A DNA stretch of 64,000 nucleotides from Aeromicrobium sp. CnD17-E (GTDB lineage Bacteria > Actinomycetota > Actinomycetes > Propionibacteriales > Nocardioidaceae), in contig NZ_JAMXRU010000001.1 in assembly GCF_024124745.1 (NCBI RefSeq), forward strand, positions 62,001 through 126,000. Reading direction: 5' to 3'. Each line of letters starts with the position of its first letter. The first letter of the stretch is position 1. Both the position numbers and the translations under genes were made by a program. The notes under the pieces are model-generated. The model was given only the letters and a program-made list of their open reading frames with translations, searched no databases and was not told the DNA's origin. Below are positions 28,998 to 39,245 of this stretch, in pieces.

Positions 28998-29001
<4 letters not shown>
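28039..29001 (-). CDS. mvaB: Hydroxymethylglutaryl-CoA lyase
   Basis: 320 residues. It cleaves HMG-CoA to acetoacetate and acetyl-CoA, the last step of leucine breakdown. The DRE-TIM metallolyase signatures are YEVGPRDGLQNE (about 31-42), SVVEATSF-type loop (VVEATSFVHPRWVPQ), LHFHDTYGQALAN with the metal His residues (about 231-243), and the active-site loop GGLGGCPYARSATGN with the catalytic Cys (about 270). GTG 29001 overlaps the carboxylase alpha stop (GTGA). All hallmark residues are present. Confidence 0.93.
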
Positions 29002-30854
<1,853 letters not shown>

Positions 30855-30861
30855 GGTCGGC

Positions 30862-32469
30862 TCACATCCGGAAGACGCCGAAGCCGGGCGCACCGGCGTC
30901 GGCAGCGGGTCGGTCGGCGAAGGACGGGACGGGCGCGTTCGCGCAGGCCTGCAGGGCGAGGCCGAGCACGCGCCGCGTCTCCCGCGGGTCGATGATGCCG
31001 TCGTCCCAGAGTCGGGCGGTGGCGTAGTACGGATTGCCCTGCTCCTCGTACTGGGCGCGGATCGGCGCCTTGAACGCCTCCTCCTCATCGGCCGACCACG
31101 CCTCGCCGCGCCCCTCGATGCCGTCCCGGCGGACGGTGGCGAGCACCGAGGCCGCCTGCTCGCCGCCCATCACGGAGATGCGCGCGTTGGGCCACGTCCA
31201 GAGGAACCGCGGGTCGAAGGCACGGCCGCACATGCCGTAGTTGCCGGCGCCGAACGAGCCGCCGATCACCACGGTCAGCTTCGGCACGACGCTCGACGCG
31301 ACCGCGGTGACGAGCTTGGCGCCGTCCTTCGCGATCCCCCCGTTCTCGTACTCGCGCCCGACCATGAAGCCGGTGATGTTCTGCAGGAAGAGCAGCGGGA
31401 TGCCGCGCTGGTTGGCCAGCTCGACGAAGTGCGCGCCCTTGAGCGCCGACTCGCTGAACAGGATGCCGTTGTTGGCGACGATCGCGACGGGGTAGCCCTC
31501 GACGTGCGCGAACCCGCAGACGAGGGTGTCGCCGTAGAGCGGCTTGAACTCGTGCAGACGGGAGTCGTCGACGACGCGCCGGACCACCTCGCGCACGTCG
31601 TAGGGGGTGCGGCCGTCGACGGGCACGACGTCGAGCAGCGTCTCGGGGTCCTCGCGCGGCGGCAGGGCGGGCTGCGGCTCGAGATGGGTACGCGCGGGGG
31701 CCAACGTGCCGACGATCGAGCGGACGATGTCGAGCGCGTGCGCGTCGTCGTCGGCCAGGTGGTCGACCACACCCGACGTGCGCGCGTGCACGTCGCCGCC
31801 GCCGAGGTCCTCGGCCGTGACGACCTCGCCGGTGGCGGCCTTCACGAGCGGCGGCCCGCCGAGGAAGATCGTGCCCTGCTCGCGGACGATGACCGTCTCG
31901 TCGCTCATCGCCGGCACGTACGCACCGCCGGCCGTGCACGAGCCCATCACCGCCGCGACCTGCGCGATGCCGCGCGCCGACAGCTGCGCCTGGTGGAAGA
32001 AGATGCGGCCGAAGTGCTCGCGGTCGGGGAACACCTCGTCCTGCATCGGCAGGAACGCGCCGCCGGAGTCGACGAGGTACACGCAGGGCAGGCGGTTCTG
32101 CAGCGCCACCGTCTGCGCGCGCAGGTGCTTCTTGACCGTGAGCGGGTAGTAGGTCCCGCCCTTCACGGTCGCGTCGTTGGCCACGACCATCACCTCGCGG
32201 CCCGCCACGCGCCCGATGCCGGTGACGATCGACGCGGACGGGACGGCGTGCTCCTGGTCGTCCTGCCCGTACATGCCGTACGCCGCCAGCGGCGCGATCT
32301 CCAGGAACGGCGAGCCGGGGTCGAGCAGGCGGTCCACGCGGTCACGGGGCAGCAGCTTCCCGCGGGCCACGTGCCGCTCCCGCGACGCCTCGCTGCCACC
32401 GCGACGCACCACCGCGAGCCGCTCGTGCAGCTGGTCGACCAGGTCGCGCATCGTCGAGGAGGACGTCAT
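30862..32469 (-). CDS. accD1: Methylcrotonyl-CoA carboxylase beta subunit (carboxyltransferase)
   Basis: 535 residues, full length for carboxyltransferase beta chains. MCC-type features include [39 protein letters not shown], the oxyanion glycines in [16 protein letters not shown], and [20 protein letters not shown] in the second crotonase-like domain. These distinguish MCC from propionyl-CoA carboxylase beta. ATG 32469 is the first codon of the leucine operon, and a TetR-type palindrome lies just upstream at 32476-32495. Isovaleryl-CoA dehydrogenase and methylglutaconyl-CoA hydratase, the other steps, are not in the cluster. Confidence 0.93.
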   Translation of the reverse strand: MTSSSTMRDLVDQLHERLAVVRRGGSEASRERHVARGKLLPRDRVDRLLDPGSPFLEIAPLAAYGMYGQDDQEHAVPSASIVTGIGRVAGREVMVVANDATVKGGTYYPLTVKKHLRAQTVALQNRLPCVYLVDSGGAFLPMQDEVFPDREHFGRIFFHQAQLSARGIAQVAAVMGSCTAGGAYVPAMSDETVIVREQGTIFLGGPPLVKAATGEVVTAEDLGGGDVHARTSGVVDHLADDDAHALDIVRSIVGTLAPARTHLEPQPALPPREDPETLLDVVPVDGRTPYDVREVVRRVVDDSRLHEFKPLYGDTLVCGFAHVEGYPVAIVANNGILFSESALKGAHFVELANQRGIPLLFLQNITGFMVGREYENGGIAKDGAKLVTAVASSVVPKLTVVIGGSFGAGNYGMCGRAFDPRFLWTWPNARISVMGGEQAASVLATVRRDGIEGRGEAWSADEEEAFKAPIRAQYEEQGNPYYATARLWDDGIIDPRETRRVLGLALQACANAPVPSFADRPAADAGAPGFGVFRM

Positions 32470-32475
32470 GCGGCG

Positions 32476-32495
32476 AGGTTAACACCCATTAACCT
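32476..32495. promoter_or_regulatory. TetR-type operator AGGTTAA-N6-TTAACCT
   Basis: A perfect palindrome with 7-bp arms and a 6-bp spacer lies in the 45-bp gap between the carboxylase operon (starts 32469) and the divergent TetR gene (starts 32515). It covers the space where both promoters must lie, so one bound repressor could silence both directions. Confidence 0.75.
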
Positions 32496-32514
32496 ACTGC
32501 GGTATCGTGCTCCC

Positions 32515-33063
32515 ATGACCACCCGACGACGCGAGATCGCCCGCAGCGCCGTGGAGCTCTTCGCCGACCGCGGGTTCCACGGCGTCAGCGTGGGCGACGT
32601 CGGCGCGGCGTCGGGCATCTCCGGCCCCGCGATCTACAAGCACTTCCGCGGCAAGGAGGAGGTGCTGGCACAGGCGCTGGTCGACATCAGCACCGAGCTG
32701 CTCGACACCGGACGCGCCAGGGTCGCGGCGCACGACGACGCGTCGGACCGGCTGGACGCGCTGGTGGACTGGCACATCGACTTCGCCGTCAGCCACCCCG
32801 CCTACATCGTCGTGCAGGAGCGGGAGTGGTCGCGGCTCGACGCCGACGCGCGTGCGGAGGTGCGGGCCCTGCAGCTGGCCTACGTCGACCTCTGGGTCGA
32901 CGTCGTCCGCTCGTTGCGCGACGACCTGCAGCGCGCCGAGGCCCGGGCCGTCGTGCAGGCGGTCTTCGGGCTGCTGAACTCCACCCCGCACAGCGCGCGC
33001 ATCGGCGAGGACGCCCTGCGCACCCTGCTCGCCCGCATGGCCCGCGCCGCCCTCCTCGCCTGA
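32515..33063 (+). CDS. TetR family regulator of the leucine-catabolism operon
   Basis: 182 residues. The TetR_N domain is at 1-50, with VGDVGAASGISGPAIYKHFRGKEEVL as helix-turn-helix followed by the conserved YKHF...KEE block. The C-terminal half is the variable ligand domain. It is divergent from the methylcrotonyl-CoA carboxylase beta gene, with a perfect palindrome between them, so local repression released by an acyl-CoA intermediate is likely. ATG 32515. Ligand identity is inferred from context only. Confidence 0.9.
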   Translation: MTTRRREIARSAVELFADRGFHGVSVGDVGAASGISGPAIYKHFRGKEEVLAQALVDISTELLDTGRARVAAHDDASDRLDALVDWHIDFAVSHPAYIVVQEREWSRLDADARAEVRALQLAYVDLWVDVVRSLRDDLQRAEARAVVQAVFGLLNSTPHSARIGEDALRTLLARMARAALLA

Positions 33064-33085
33064 CGACGGATCGGCACGGCGCCCC

Positions 33086-33976
33086 TCAGCCGGACGTCGG
33101 GGCGGCGACGAGGCGTACCGGCCGTCGCGCCGACGTCACCGCCACGGCGACCCCCACCAGCATGACCACCGCGCCGACCGCCTCGAGCAGGTTGGGCACC
33201 TCGTCGAGGACGAGCCACGCGGAGAGCATGCCGACCGGCGGCACGAGCAGGATGTACGGGACGACCGACGACGCCGGGTGGCGCGCGACGAGGCCGTTGA
33301 AGATCGTGTAGCCGACCAGCGAGGCGGCCACGACGGTGTAGAGCGTGCTGAGCAGAGCGGTCCAGCCGAACCCCGCAAGGGCCTCCCCGATGACGGCAGG
33401 ACCGTCGACGACGAGCGAGACGGCCAGGCAGGGCAGGGGCACGACCAGCGCCGACCAGACGACGAGCGAGAGCCCCGACTCGACCTTCGCGGCACGGGCC
33501 ACGACGTTGCCGACCGCCCAAGAGAGCGCTGCACCGACGGTGACGAGCAGCGGCACGATCGACGCGCCGGCACCGAAGCCGACGGCCACGGTGGCGAGAC
33601 CGATCGTGCCGACGAGCGCCCCGCCGACCTGGCGACGCGTGGCCCGCTCGCCCAGCGCGAGCGACGCGATGACCATCGTCAGCACGACCTGCGCCTGGAG
33701 CACGAGCGACGCCAGCCCGGCCGGCATGCCGATCGCCAGCGCCAGGTAGAGCAGCCCGAACTGGCCCAGGCTCATGAAGACGCCGACCGCGACCACCGCC
33801 TGCCACGACGCCCTCGGCCGCGGCACCAGCAGCACGAGCGGGAACGCGACGAGCACGAACCGGATCGCGAGGAACAGGAACGGCGGCACGTCGCGCAGAC
33901 CCAGGTGGATGGCGACGAAGTTGCACCCCCACAGCACGGCCACGAGCACGGCAAGGAGGCTGTCACGGCGGGTCAC
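33086..33976 (-). CDS. EamA/DMT-family transporter
   Basis: 296 residues with ten hydrophobic helices in two EamA repeats. It opens DSLLAVLVAVLWGCNFVAIHLGL, the usual first helix of this family, and the second half begins VTVGAALSWAVGNVVARAA. The resemblance is to amino-acid and metabolite exporters (EamA type). GTG 33976 is the start. The LysR-type gene at 34049 is divergent with a dyad between, the typical arrangement for an exporter induced by its substrate. Confidence 0.88.
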   Translation of the reverse strand: MTRRDSLLAVLVAVLWGCNFVAIHLGLRDVPPFLFLAIRFVLVAFPLVLLVPRPRASWQAVVAVGVFMSLGQFGLLYLALAIGMPAGLASLVLQAQVVLTMVIASLALGERATRRQVGGALVGTIGLATVAVGFGAGASIVPLLVTVGAALSWAVGNVVARAAKVESGLSLVVWSALVVPLPCLAVSLVVDGPAVIGEALAGFGWTALLSTLYTVVAASLVGYTIFNGLVARHPASSVVPYILLVPPVGMLSAWLVLDEVPNLLEAVGAVVMLVGVAVAVTSARRPVRLVAAPTSG

Positions 33977-34024
33977 GGGCTCAGTCTCGTCGGGTCGACG
34001 ATGTAGGTCCAGCGATGCTTTCTT

Positions 34025-34047
34025 CACGATTCGATGTACGTTTCGTG
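34025..34047. promoter_or_regulatory. Dyad CACGA-N13-TCGTG (LysR-type site)
   Basis: The 23-bp dyad has outer arms CACGA and TCGTG and matching inner CG pairs, with a T-N11-A-like layout. It ends two bases before the LysR start at 34049 and would also cover the alternative ATG at 34034. It is a candidate autoregulatory site that also serves the divergent transporter. Confidence 0.5.
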
Positions 34048-34048
34048 C

Positions 34049-34942
34049 ATGATCGACCTGAGTGCGCTGCGTTCGCTGCTCGCCGTGCACCAGCACGGCA
34101 GCGTGGTCGCCGCGGCGCACGCGCTCGGCTACACGCCGTCGGCCGTGTCGCAGCAGGTGAAGCGGCTCGAGCGTCAGCAGGGCCGTCCTCTCCTCGAGCG
34201 TGTCGGCCGCGGCGTGGTGCTCACCGACGTCGGCCGGCTGCTTGCCGAGCGCGGCGCGGGGGTGCTCGACGAGCTCGAGACGCTCAGCCACCTCGGGCAC
34301 GACGTCGACCAGCCCCAGGGCTCCTTCCACGTCGCGACGTTCACCACGGCGCACCGCGGTCTGCTGGCCCCCGCGCTCGCGGCGCTGGAGGTGTCGGCTC
34401 CGCAGCTGCGCGTGACCGTGACGGAGGCCGACCCGCGCGACGTCGTGCTGCAGGTGGCGCGCGGCGCTGCCGACGCCGGGATCGTCCACGACTGGGAGAG
34501 CGTGCACCTGGACGTCCCGCCCGGTGTCGAGCAGGAGCACCTCCTGCTCGACCGGGCCGACCTCGTCGTCCACCGCGAGCACGCCCTCGCCGACCGCGAG
34601 ACCGTCACGCCGCGCGACCTCGTCCGGGAGCGCTGGGTGTGCACCCCCGCCGGGACCCTCTGCCACGACTGGTTGCTCGTCATGTTCGCCCGGCACGGCC
34701 TGCGACCCGACCTGCGCTTCACCGACAACGAGTACGCGTCGCACGTGGCGCTGGCCGCCGCGGGCGTGGCGGTCGCGCTCGTGCCGCGCCTGGGTCGCGG
34801 TCCGCTCCCCGACGAGGTGGTGTGCGTGCCGGTCGTCGACCCCGTCCCGGAGCGTCGCATCGGTCTCGTGTGGCGGCGGGCCACCACCGGCAACCCGGCG
34901 CGCCGGGCCCTCCGCGACGCCCTCGCCGCGGCTGTCTCCTGA
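34049..34942 (+). CDS. LysR family transcriptional regulator
   Basis: 297 residues. The winged helix-turn-helix is at the start (LRSLLAVHQHGSVVAAAHAL, TPSAVSQQVKRLERQQGRPL), followed by the LysR substrate-binding domain from about 90 (GSFHVATFTTAHRGLLAPAL). ATG 34049 is preferred over ATG 34034, because the longer form would put five codons inside the operator dyad. It is divergent from the EamA transporter and probably controls it and itself. Confidence 0.9.
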   Translation: MIDLSALRSLLAVHQHGSVVAAAHALGYTPSAVSQQVKRLERQQGRPLLERVGRGVVLTDVGRLLAERGAGVLDELETLSHLGHDVDQPQGSFHVATFTTAHRGLLAPALAALEVSAPQLRVTVTEADPRDVVLQVARGAADAGIVHDWESVHLDVPPGVEQEHLLLDRADLVVHREHALADRETVTPRDLVRERWVCTPAGTLCHDWLLVMFARHGLRPDLRFTDNEYASHVALAAAGVAVALVPRLGRGPLPDEVVCVPVVDPVPERRIGLVWRRATTGNPARRALRDALAAAVS

Positions 34943-35082
34943 CCGGTCCCCCAGCGCCCCGGGACGTTGCCCACAGCCCGGACCTGCCGTTGTCAACCCC
35001 ATCCACAGACATCGTGAAGAGGTCTGGTCGTCGACCTCGGAGGTCGAGAGGGTCGAGGCATCGACGATCCAGGGGGACCACG

Positions 35083-35316
35083 ATGAGACACATCGCCACC
35101 GCGCTGGCCGGCGCGCTCGCCCTGAGTCTGCTGGCCTCACCCGCCCAGTCCGCACCCGCCCAATCCGCACCCGCCCAGTCCGCACCCGCCCAGTCCGCAC
35201 CGCACCCCGACACCGGTCTCGACGGCGCGAGCGCCGTCCGGACGGTCGGCCTCGAGCTGCACACGGACGACGCGACGCTCGCGTACTACGCCGCCCGGAG
35301 CGGGTTCTTCGGATAG
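35083..35316 (+). CDS. Small secreted protein with AQSAP tandem repeats
   Basis: 77 residues. A signal peptide is evident: MRHIATALAGALALSLLASP with cleavage probable near AQSA. Four tandem copies of a 15-bp unit encode PAQSA repeats (about 20-39), which keeps the frame at any copy number. The mature end is HPDTGLDGASAVRTVGLELHTDDATLAYYAARSGFFG. AGGGGGA at 35070-35076 serves ATG 35083. I do not recognise a family. It precedes two small membrane-protein genes on the same strand, possibly an operon for a cell-surface function. Confidence 0.65.
   Translation: MRHIATALAGALALSLLASPAQSAPAQSAPAQSAPAQSAPHPDTGLDGASAVRTVGLELHTDDATLAYYAARSGFFG
35140..35199 (+). repeat. 15-bp tandem repeat (4 copies) inside coding sequence
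   Basis: Units of CCCGCCCAGTCCGCA run at 35140-35154, 35155-35169 (one change), 35170-35184 and 35185-35199. The unit length is a multiple of three, so copy-number change leaves the frame intact. Confidence 0.9.
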
Positions 35317-35326
35317 GGACGTCCTG

Positions 35327-35545
35327 ATGCCATCCACCTCGCCAGTGCCGCGCGTCGTCCTGGGCTTCGTCGTCCAGGCGCTCACACTGGCCGTGCTCGC
35401 CCTCGTCTTCGTCGCCGCGCGCCGCGCACTCGACGTCGACGCCACCATGAACTGGGGCCTCTACGCCCAGCTCGTGCTGTTCACGACCTTCGCGTCCGTC
35501 CTCGGAGCGATCTACCGACGCCCCCACCGCGATCACCGCGACTGA
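35327..35545 (+). CDS. Small membrane protein, unknown
   Basis: 72 residues with two hydrophobic segments, VVLGFVVQALTLAVLALVFVAA (about 9-30) and GLYAQLVLFTTFASVLGAIY (about 44-63), and a basic end RRPHRDHRD. ATG 35327 lies 10 bp after the stop of the secreted protein. It resembles the gene that follows in size and layout (both have a D-x-T/D-x-x-W segment before the second helix: DVDATMNW here, DPTPDW there), which suggests they are distant paralogues. Confidence 0.65.
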   Translation: MPSTSPVPRVVLGFVVQALTLAVLALVFVAARRALDVDATMNWGLYAQLVLFTTFASVLGAIYRRPHRDHRD

Positions 35546-35560
35546 CCACCGGAGGTAGCC

Positions 35561-35770
35561 ATGCACCACCCCAGCCGCAGCTGGACCACGATCCCCGGCA
35601 TCCTCGTCCGCTGGACGGAGATGACCCTGCTCGCGCTCGCCTACGCGTACGCGCGGCACCTCGTCGGCGTCGACCCGACGCCGGACTGGGACCGTGCCGG
35701 GTCGATCGTGCTCCTGGGCACGCTCGTCCTCTTCCTGGTCTGGAACTACGGGCGGCCGCGTCCCCGATGA
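35561..35770 (+). CDS. Small membrane protein, unknown
   Basis: 69 residues, with hydrophobic segments about 22-36 (TLLALAYAYARHLVG) and 47-62 (GSIVLLGTLVLFLVWN) and a short basic end GRPRPR. A strong GGAGG ribosome site sits directly before ATG 35561. It is the last of three small co-directional genes (35083-35770) and converges on the MFS gene with 18 bp between. No family is recognised. Confidence 0.65.
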   Translation: MHHPSRSWTTIPGILVRWTEMTLLALAYAYARHLVGVDPTPDWDRAGSIVLLGTLVLFLVWNYGRPRPR

Positions 35771-35788
35771 ACGGGGACGCAGCCGTCC

Positions 35789-37372
35789 TCAGTGCGAGAC
35801 GTTCTCCACCGACGGAGCGTGCTTGAGGGTGCGCCAGGAGACGAGGGCGGCCAGGAGGGCCACGCCGATCGCCAGGCCCGACGTCCGCTGCACGCCGAGG
35901 TCGAAGGCGGCGCGCGCCGACTCCGCGAGCGCGGCACCCATCTCGTTCGGGTACCGGTCGGCCATCCTCAGCGTGCTGCCGAGCGTCTCGAACGCGTGGT
36001 CGCGCTCGCCGTGCTGCAGCATGGCCGGCACGGTCAGCTCGGCCCGGTAGGTGGCCGTGAGGATGCTGCCCAGCACCGCCGTGCCCAGCACGGCACCGAT
36101 CTCGTAGGCGGTCTCGGAGATGGCCGACGCCGACCCTGCCTTGTGCGGCGGGACGGCCGCGAGCACGAGGTCGTTCGTCAGGGTCTCCGCCAGACCGATG
36201 CCCACGCCCATCACCGCGAAGGCGACGGGGACGCTCACGACCGTCGGGTGCCCCGTGAACGCCGCCACGGCGTAGCCGAGCGACGACGCGACGAAGCTCA
36301 GGCTCACCAGCACGCGCACCGGGAAGCGGCGCACCAGCCGCACCGCGACGAAGCCGCACGCCATCGTGACCAGCAGACCGGGCAGCAGCACCATCGCCGA
36401 CGTCATCGGTGACAGCCCCAGCACCAGCTGCAGCAGCTGGGCTGCGAAGAACAGGAAGCCGGTGAGGCCCATGAGGCTCAACAGGTTGGCGGCCAGCGCG
36501 CCGCTGAACACCGGGTTCCGGAACAGCGTGAGGTCGAGCATCGGCGACACGCTGCGCCGCTGACGGCGGACGAACAGCACACCGGCGGCGACCCCGAGAC
36601 CGAACGACGCGAGCGTCACGTCGTCGAGGCCGGCCTTCGCGAGGTGCTTGATGCCGTAGACCACCGGCAGCATCGCCACCACCGCGAGCAGGATCGACGT
36701 CGGGTCGAGCGGGCCCGGGCTCGGGTCCTTCGACTCCGGCACGAGCCACAGCGCCAGCGGCACGAGCACGACGATGAGCGGCACGTTGATGAGGAACACC
36801 GAGCCCCACCAGAAGTGCTCGAGGAGGTAGCCGCCGAGCACCGGGCCGAGTGCTGCACCACCGGAGAACATGGCCGCCCACGCGGCGATCGCGAGCCGGC
36901 GGTCGTGGGCGTGGTGGAAGACGTTGCGCAGCAGCGAGAGCGTCGACGGCATGAGCGTGGCGCCGAAGAAGCCGAGCAACGCACGAGCCGCGAGCAGCAT
37001 CTCGGCGCTGCTCGCGTAGGCGGCGACGAGCGACGCCGCGCCGAAGCCGATCGAGCCGATCACCAGCAGCCGGCGCCGACCGACGCGGTCGCCGATGCTG
37101 CCCATGGCGATGAGCAGACCCGCGAGCATGAGCGCGTAGACGTCGACGATCCACAGCAGCTGGGAGCCCGTGGGACGCAGCTCGGTGCTGATCGACGGCA
37201 GCGCGAAGCTGAGCACGGTGTTGTCGACCGAGACGAGCAGCACGGGGATCATCAGGACGGCGAGGGCGCACCACTCGCGCAGGCCCGCGCGCACGGGGGG
37301 CACCTCGGGCAGTGCCGATGCGTGGGGGCTCGACGGACGGGTGTCGTCGAAGCGGGGGTCGATGGTGGTCAT
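35789..37372 (-). CDS. MFS multidrug exporter (DHA2, 14-helix type)
   Basis: 527 residues. The 14-helix drug:H+ antiporter-2 pattern is clear, with LIPVLLVSVDNTVLSFALPS (helix 1), the motif-A loop GSIGDRVGRRRLL (about 90-103) and motif C in helix 5 (MFSGGAALGPVLGGYL). Relatives (EmrB/QacA/LfrA) expel antibiotics and biocides. ATG 37372 starts it, divergent from a TetR gene. A TTGGGA-18-TATAGT promoter on this strand has a TetR-type palindrome in its spacer, fitting substrate-induced derepression. Confidence 0.93.
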   Translation of the reverse strand: MTTIDPRFDDTRPSSPHASALPEVPPVRAGLREWCALAVLMIPVLLVSVDNTVLSFALPSISTELRPTGSQLLWIVDVYALMLAGLLIAMGSIGDRVGRRRLLVIGSIGFGAASLVAAYASSAEMLLAARALLGFFGATLMPSTLSLLRNVFHHAHDRRLAIAAWAAMFSGGAALGPVLGGYLLEHFWWGSVFLINVPLIVVLVPLALWLVPESKDPSPGPLDPTSILLAVVAMLPVVYGIKHLAKAGLDDVTLASFGLGVAAGVLFVRRQRRSVSPMLDLTLFRNPVFSGALAANLLSLMGLTGFLFFAAQLLQLVLGLSPMTSAMVLLPGLLVTMACGFVAVRLVRRFPVRVLVSLSFVASSLGYAVAAFTGHPTVVSVPVAFAVMGVGIGLAETLTNDLVLAAVPPHKAGSASAISETAYEIGAVLGTAVLGSILTATYRAELTVPAMLQHGERDHAFETLGSTLRMADRYPNEMGAALAESARAAFDLGVQRTSGLAIGVALLAALVSWRTLKHAPSVENVSH

Positions 37373-37432
37373 GGCGGGGCCTCCTCTCGGCGGACGTGGA
37401 AGGGTCCGGGCGGCGCCCGGACCATGACCTCC

Positions 37433-37462
37433 ACTATACCGTCCAGTCGGTACAGTTCCCAA
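37433..37462 (-). promoter_or_regulatory. Promoter of MFS exporter with TetR operator TACCG-N6-CGGTA
   Basis: Read on the minus strand, TTGGGA and TATAGT are 18 bp apart. The palindrome TACCGTCCAGTCGGTA (37437-37452, near-symmetric to 37434-37455) fills the spacer. A bound TetR dimer would block polymerase. The divergent TetR gene starts at 37521. Confidence 0.7.
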
Positions 37463-37520
37463 CTCGGGCGGACGCTCGCGTCGGTGATCCGTGTCGCAGC
37501 CGGCCGGGTAGGCTCGCGCC

Positions 37521-38048
37521 ATGCCGCCGGCCGAGCGCTCCACCCGCGACCGTGTGCTCGACGCGTTCGAGACGCTTCTCGTCACCCAGGGCAGCCGCGC
37601 GGCCACTCTCGACGCCGTCGCCGCGCAGGCCGAGGTCTCCAAGGGTGGTCTGCTGTACCACTTCCACAGCAAGGACGAGCTGGTCGACGGCATGCTCGCC
37701 CGGCTGCGGGAGCAGGGCGCGCGCGACGCCGCCGCCATGCGCGAGGCGCCCCAGGGCCCGGTCGACTACTACCTCGAGACGTCCGTCGACTCCGGCTCCG
37801 ACTTCGACCGCGCCCTCATCGCCGCCGCCCGCGTCTCCCAGGAGAACGACACGCGCGCCTCCGACGCGCTCGCCGACCTGCGCGAGGCCTGGTTCGTCGT
37901 GCTCCGCGAGCACCTCGGCGACGAGCCCCTGGCCCGCACCATCCAGCTCATCGGCGACGGCCTCTACTTCGACGACACCACCGGGCTGGCGGAGAAGAAC
38001 GCCCTCCAGCACGTGCGCGACGTGCTGCAGCGCCTCGGCGCCCTCTGA
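37521..38048 (+). CDS. TetR family regulator of the adjacent drug exporter
   Basis: 175 residues. The TetR_N domain spans about 8-55 (TRDRVLDAFETLLVTQGSRA, then LDAVAAQAEVSKGGLLYHFHSKDELV). The C-terminal domain is of the TetR_C_11/C_33 kind found with DHA2 exporters. It lies divergently from the MFS gene and the operator at 37437-37452. ATG 37521. Ligands are likely substrates of the pump. Confidence 0.9.
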   Translation: MPPAERSTRDRVLDAFETLLVTQGSRAATLDAVAAQAEVSKGGLLYHFHSKDELVDGMLARLREQGARDAAAMREAPQGPVDYYLETSVDSGSDFDRALIAAARVSQENDTRASDALADLREAWFVVLREHLGDEPLARTIQLIGDGLYFDDTTGLAEKNALQHVRDVLQRLGAL

Positions 38049-38110
38049 CCGTCATGTGATCGGCGACGCGATGTCGCCCGATGTTCACCCGCGGCGGCTG
38101 CCCTGGTGTC

Positions 38111-39238
38111 ATGAAGCTGCTCGCTGTCAGTCTCGCTGCCGCCGGCGCGATCGCCACCCCCAGCGTCGCGGTCGCCACGCCGGTCGCACCCACGCACGAC
38201 GAGCCGGTCGTCCAGCACGGCAAGAAGCCGACCCGCACCGTCACCGTCTTCGCGCACCGCGGCGCGTCGGGCCACCGGCCCGAGCACACGCTCGCCGCGT
38301 ACGAGCTGGCCATCCGCCAGGGCGCCGACGTCATCGAGCCCGACCTCGTCAGCACGAAGGACGGCGTCCTCGTCGCGCGGCACGAGAACGAGATCAGCGG
38401 CACCACCGACGTCGCCTCGCACCCGGAGTTCGCGGACCGGCGCACCACCAAGGTGATCGACGGCGTCGACGTGACCGGCTGGTTCACCGAGGACTTCACG
38501 CTCGCCGAGCTGAAGACGCTGCGCGCGGTCGAGCGTCTCCCGCAGGTGCGGCCGGGCAACACCGTGTACGACGGGCGCTTCGAGATCCCGACCTTCGCGG
38601 AGGTCGTCGAGCTGGCGAAGCGCGAGAGCCGCGGCCGCCGCACCATCGCGGTCGCCCCCGAGACCAAGCACCCCACCTACTTCCGCTCGATCGGGCTCGA
38701 CCTGAACCGTCCGCTCGTGCGCGCGATCCGCAAGGCCGGCTGGGACCGGCGCAACGCGCCGATCGTCGTCCAGTCCTTCGAGACCTCCAACCTCAAGGAG
38801 CTCGCCCGCTGGACCCGCGTGCCGCTCGTGCAGCTGACGTCGGCGTCGGGCGCACCGTACGACCTGGTCTCGCGCGGCGACGACACGACGTACGCCGACC
38901 TGACGACGCCGCAGGGTCTGCGCTCCGTCGCCCGCTACGCCCGCTGGATCGGGCCCGACAAGAGCCAGGTCATCCCCCGCGACGCGAAGGGCGCGCACAC
39001 GACGCCCACGTCGCTCGTCGCCGACGCGCACCGCGCCGGGCTCAAGGTCGTGGTCTACACGATCCGCAACGAGAACCAGTTCCTGCCCACCGACCTGCGC
39101 ATCGGGACCGACCCGAACGCGCAGGGCGACGTGCGCACCGAGCTGTTCCGCTACTTCGACGCCGGCGTCGACGGCGTCTTCGCCGACTACCCCGACTCCG
39201 CCGTCGCAGCCCGCGCCGCCTGGCAGAAGCGCCGCTGA
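38111..39238 (+). CDS. glpQ: Secreted glycerophosphodiester phosphodiesterase (GlpQ type)
   Basis: 375 residues. A signal peptide (MKLLAVSLAAAGAIATPSVA) without lipobox directs export. The GDPD barrel follows with catalytic FAHRGASGHRPEHTLAAY (about 53-70), EPDLVSTKDGVLVARHE (about 78-94) and ENEISGTTDVA, and ends DGVFADYPD. GlpQ hydrolyses glycerophosphodiesters to glycerol 3-phosphate and an alcohol, a phosphate- and carbon-scavenging role outside the cell. ATG 38111 is chosen because the frame opening at 38081 would place ten residues ahead of a good signal peptide. No ugp transporter is adjacent. Confidence 0.92.
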   Translation: MKLLAVSLAAAGAIATPSVAVATPVAPTHDEPVVQHGKKPTRTVTVFAHRGASGHRPEHTLAAYELAIRQGADVIEPDLVSTKDGVLVARHENEISGTTDVASHPEFADRRTTKVIDGVDVTGWFTEDFTLAELKTLRAVERLPQVRPGNTVYDGRFEIPTFAEVVELAKRESRGRRTIAVAPETKHPTYFRSIGLDLNRPLVRAIRKAGWDRRNAPIVVQSFETSNLKELARWTRVPLVQLTSASGAPYDLVSRGDDTTYADLTTPQGLRSVARYARWIGPDKSQVIPRDAKGAHTTPTSLVADAHRAGLKVVVYTIRNENQFLPTDLRIGTDPNAQGDVRTELFRYFDAGVDGVFADYPDSAVAARAAWQKRR

Positions 39239-39245
39239 GCCGCGC

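Noticed and set aside
34034-34048. Upstream ATG for the LysR gene
   Set aside because: It lies inside the probable operator dyad and adds five residues not usual for LysR N-termini.
35140-35199. 15-bp repeats as a CRISPR or promoter repeat
   Set aside because: Repeats are directly adjacent with no spacers and are in frame within a coding region with a signal peptide.
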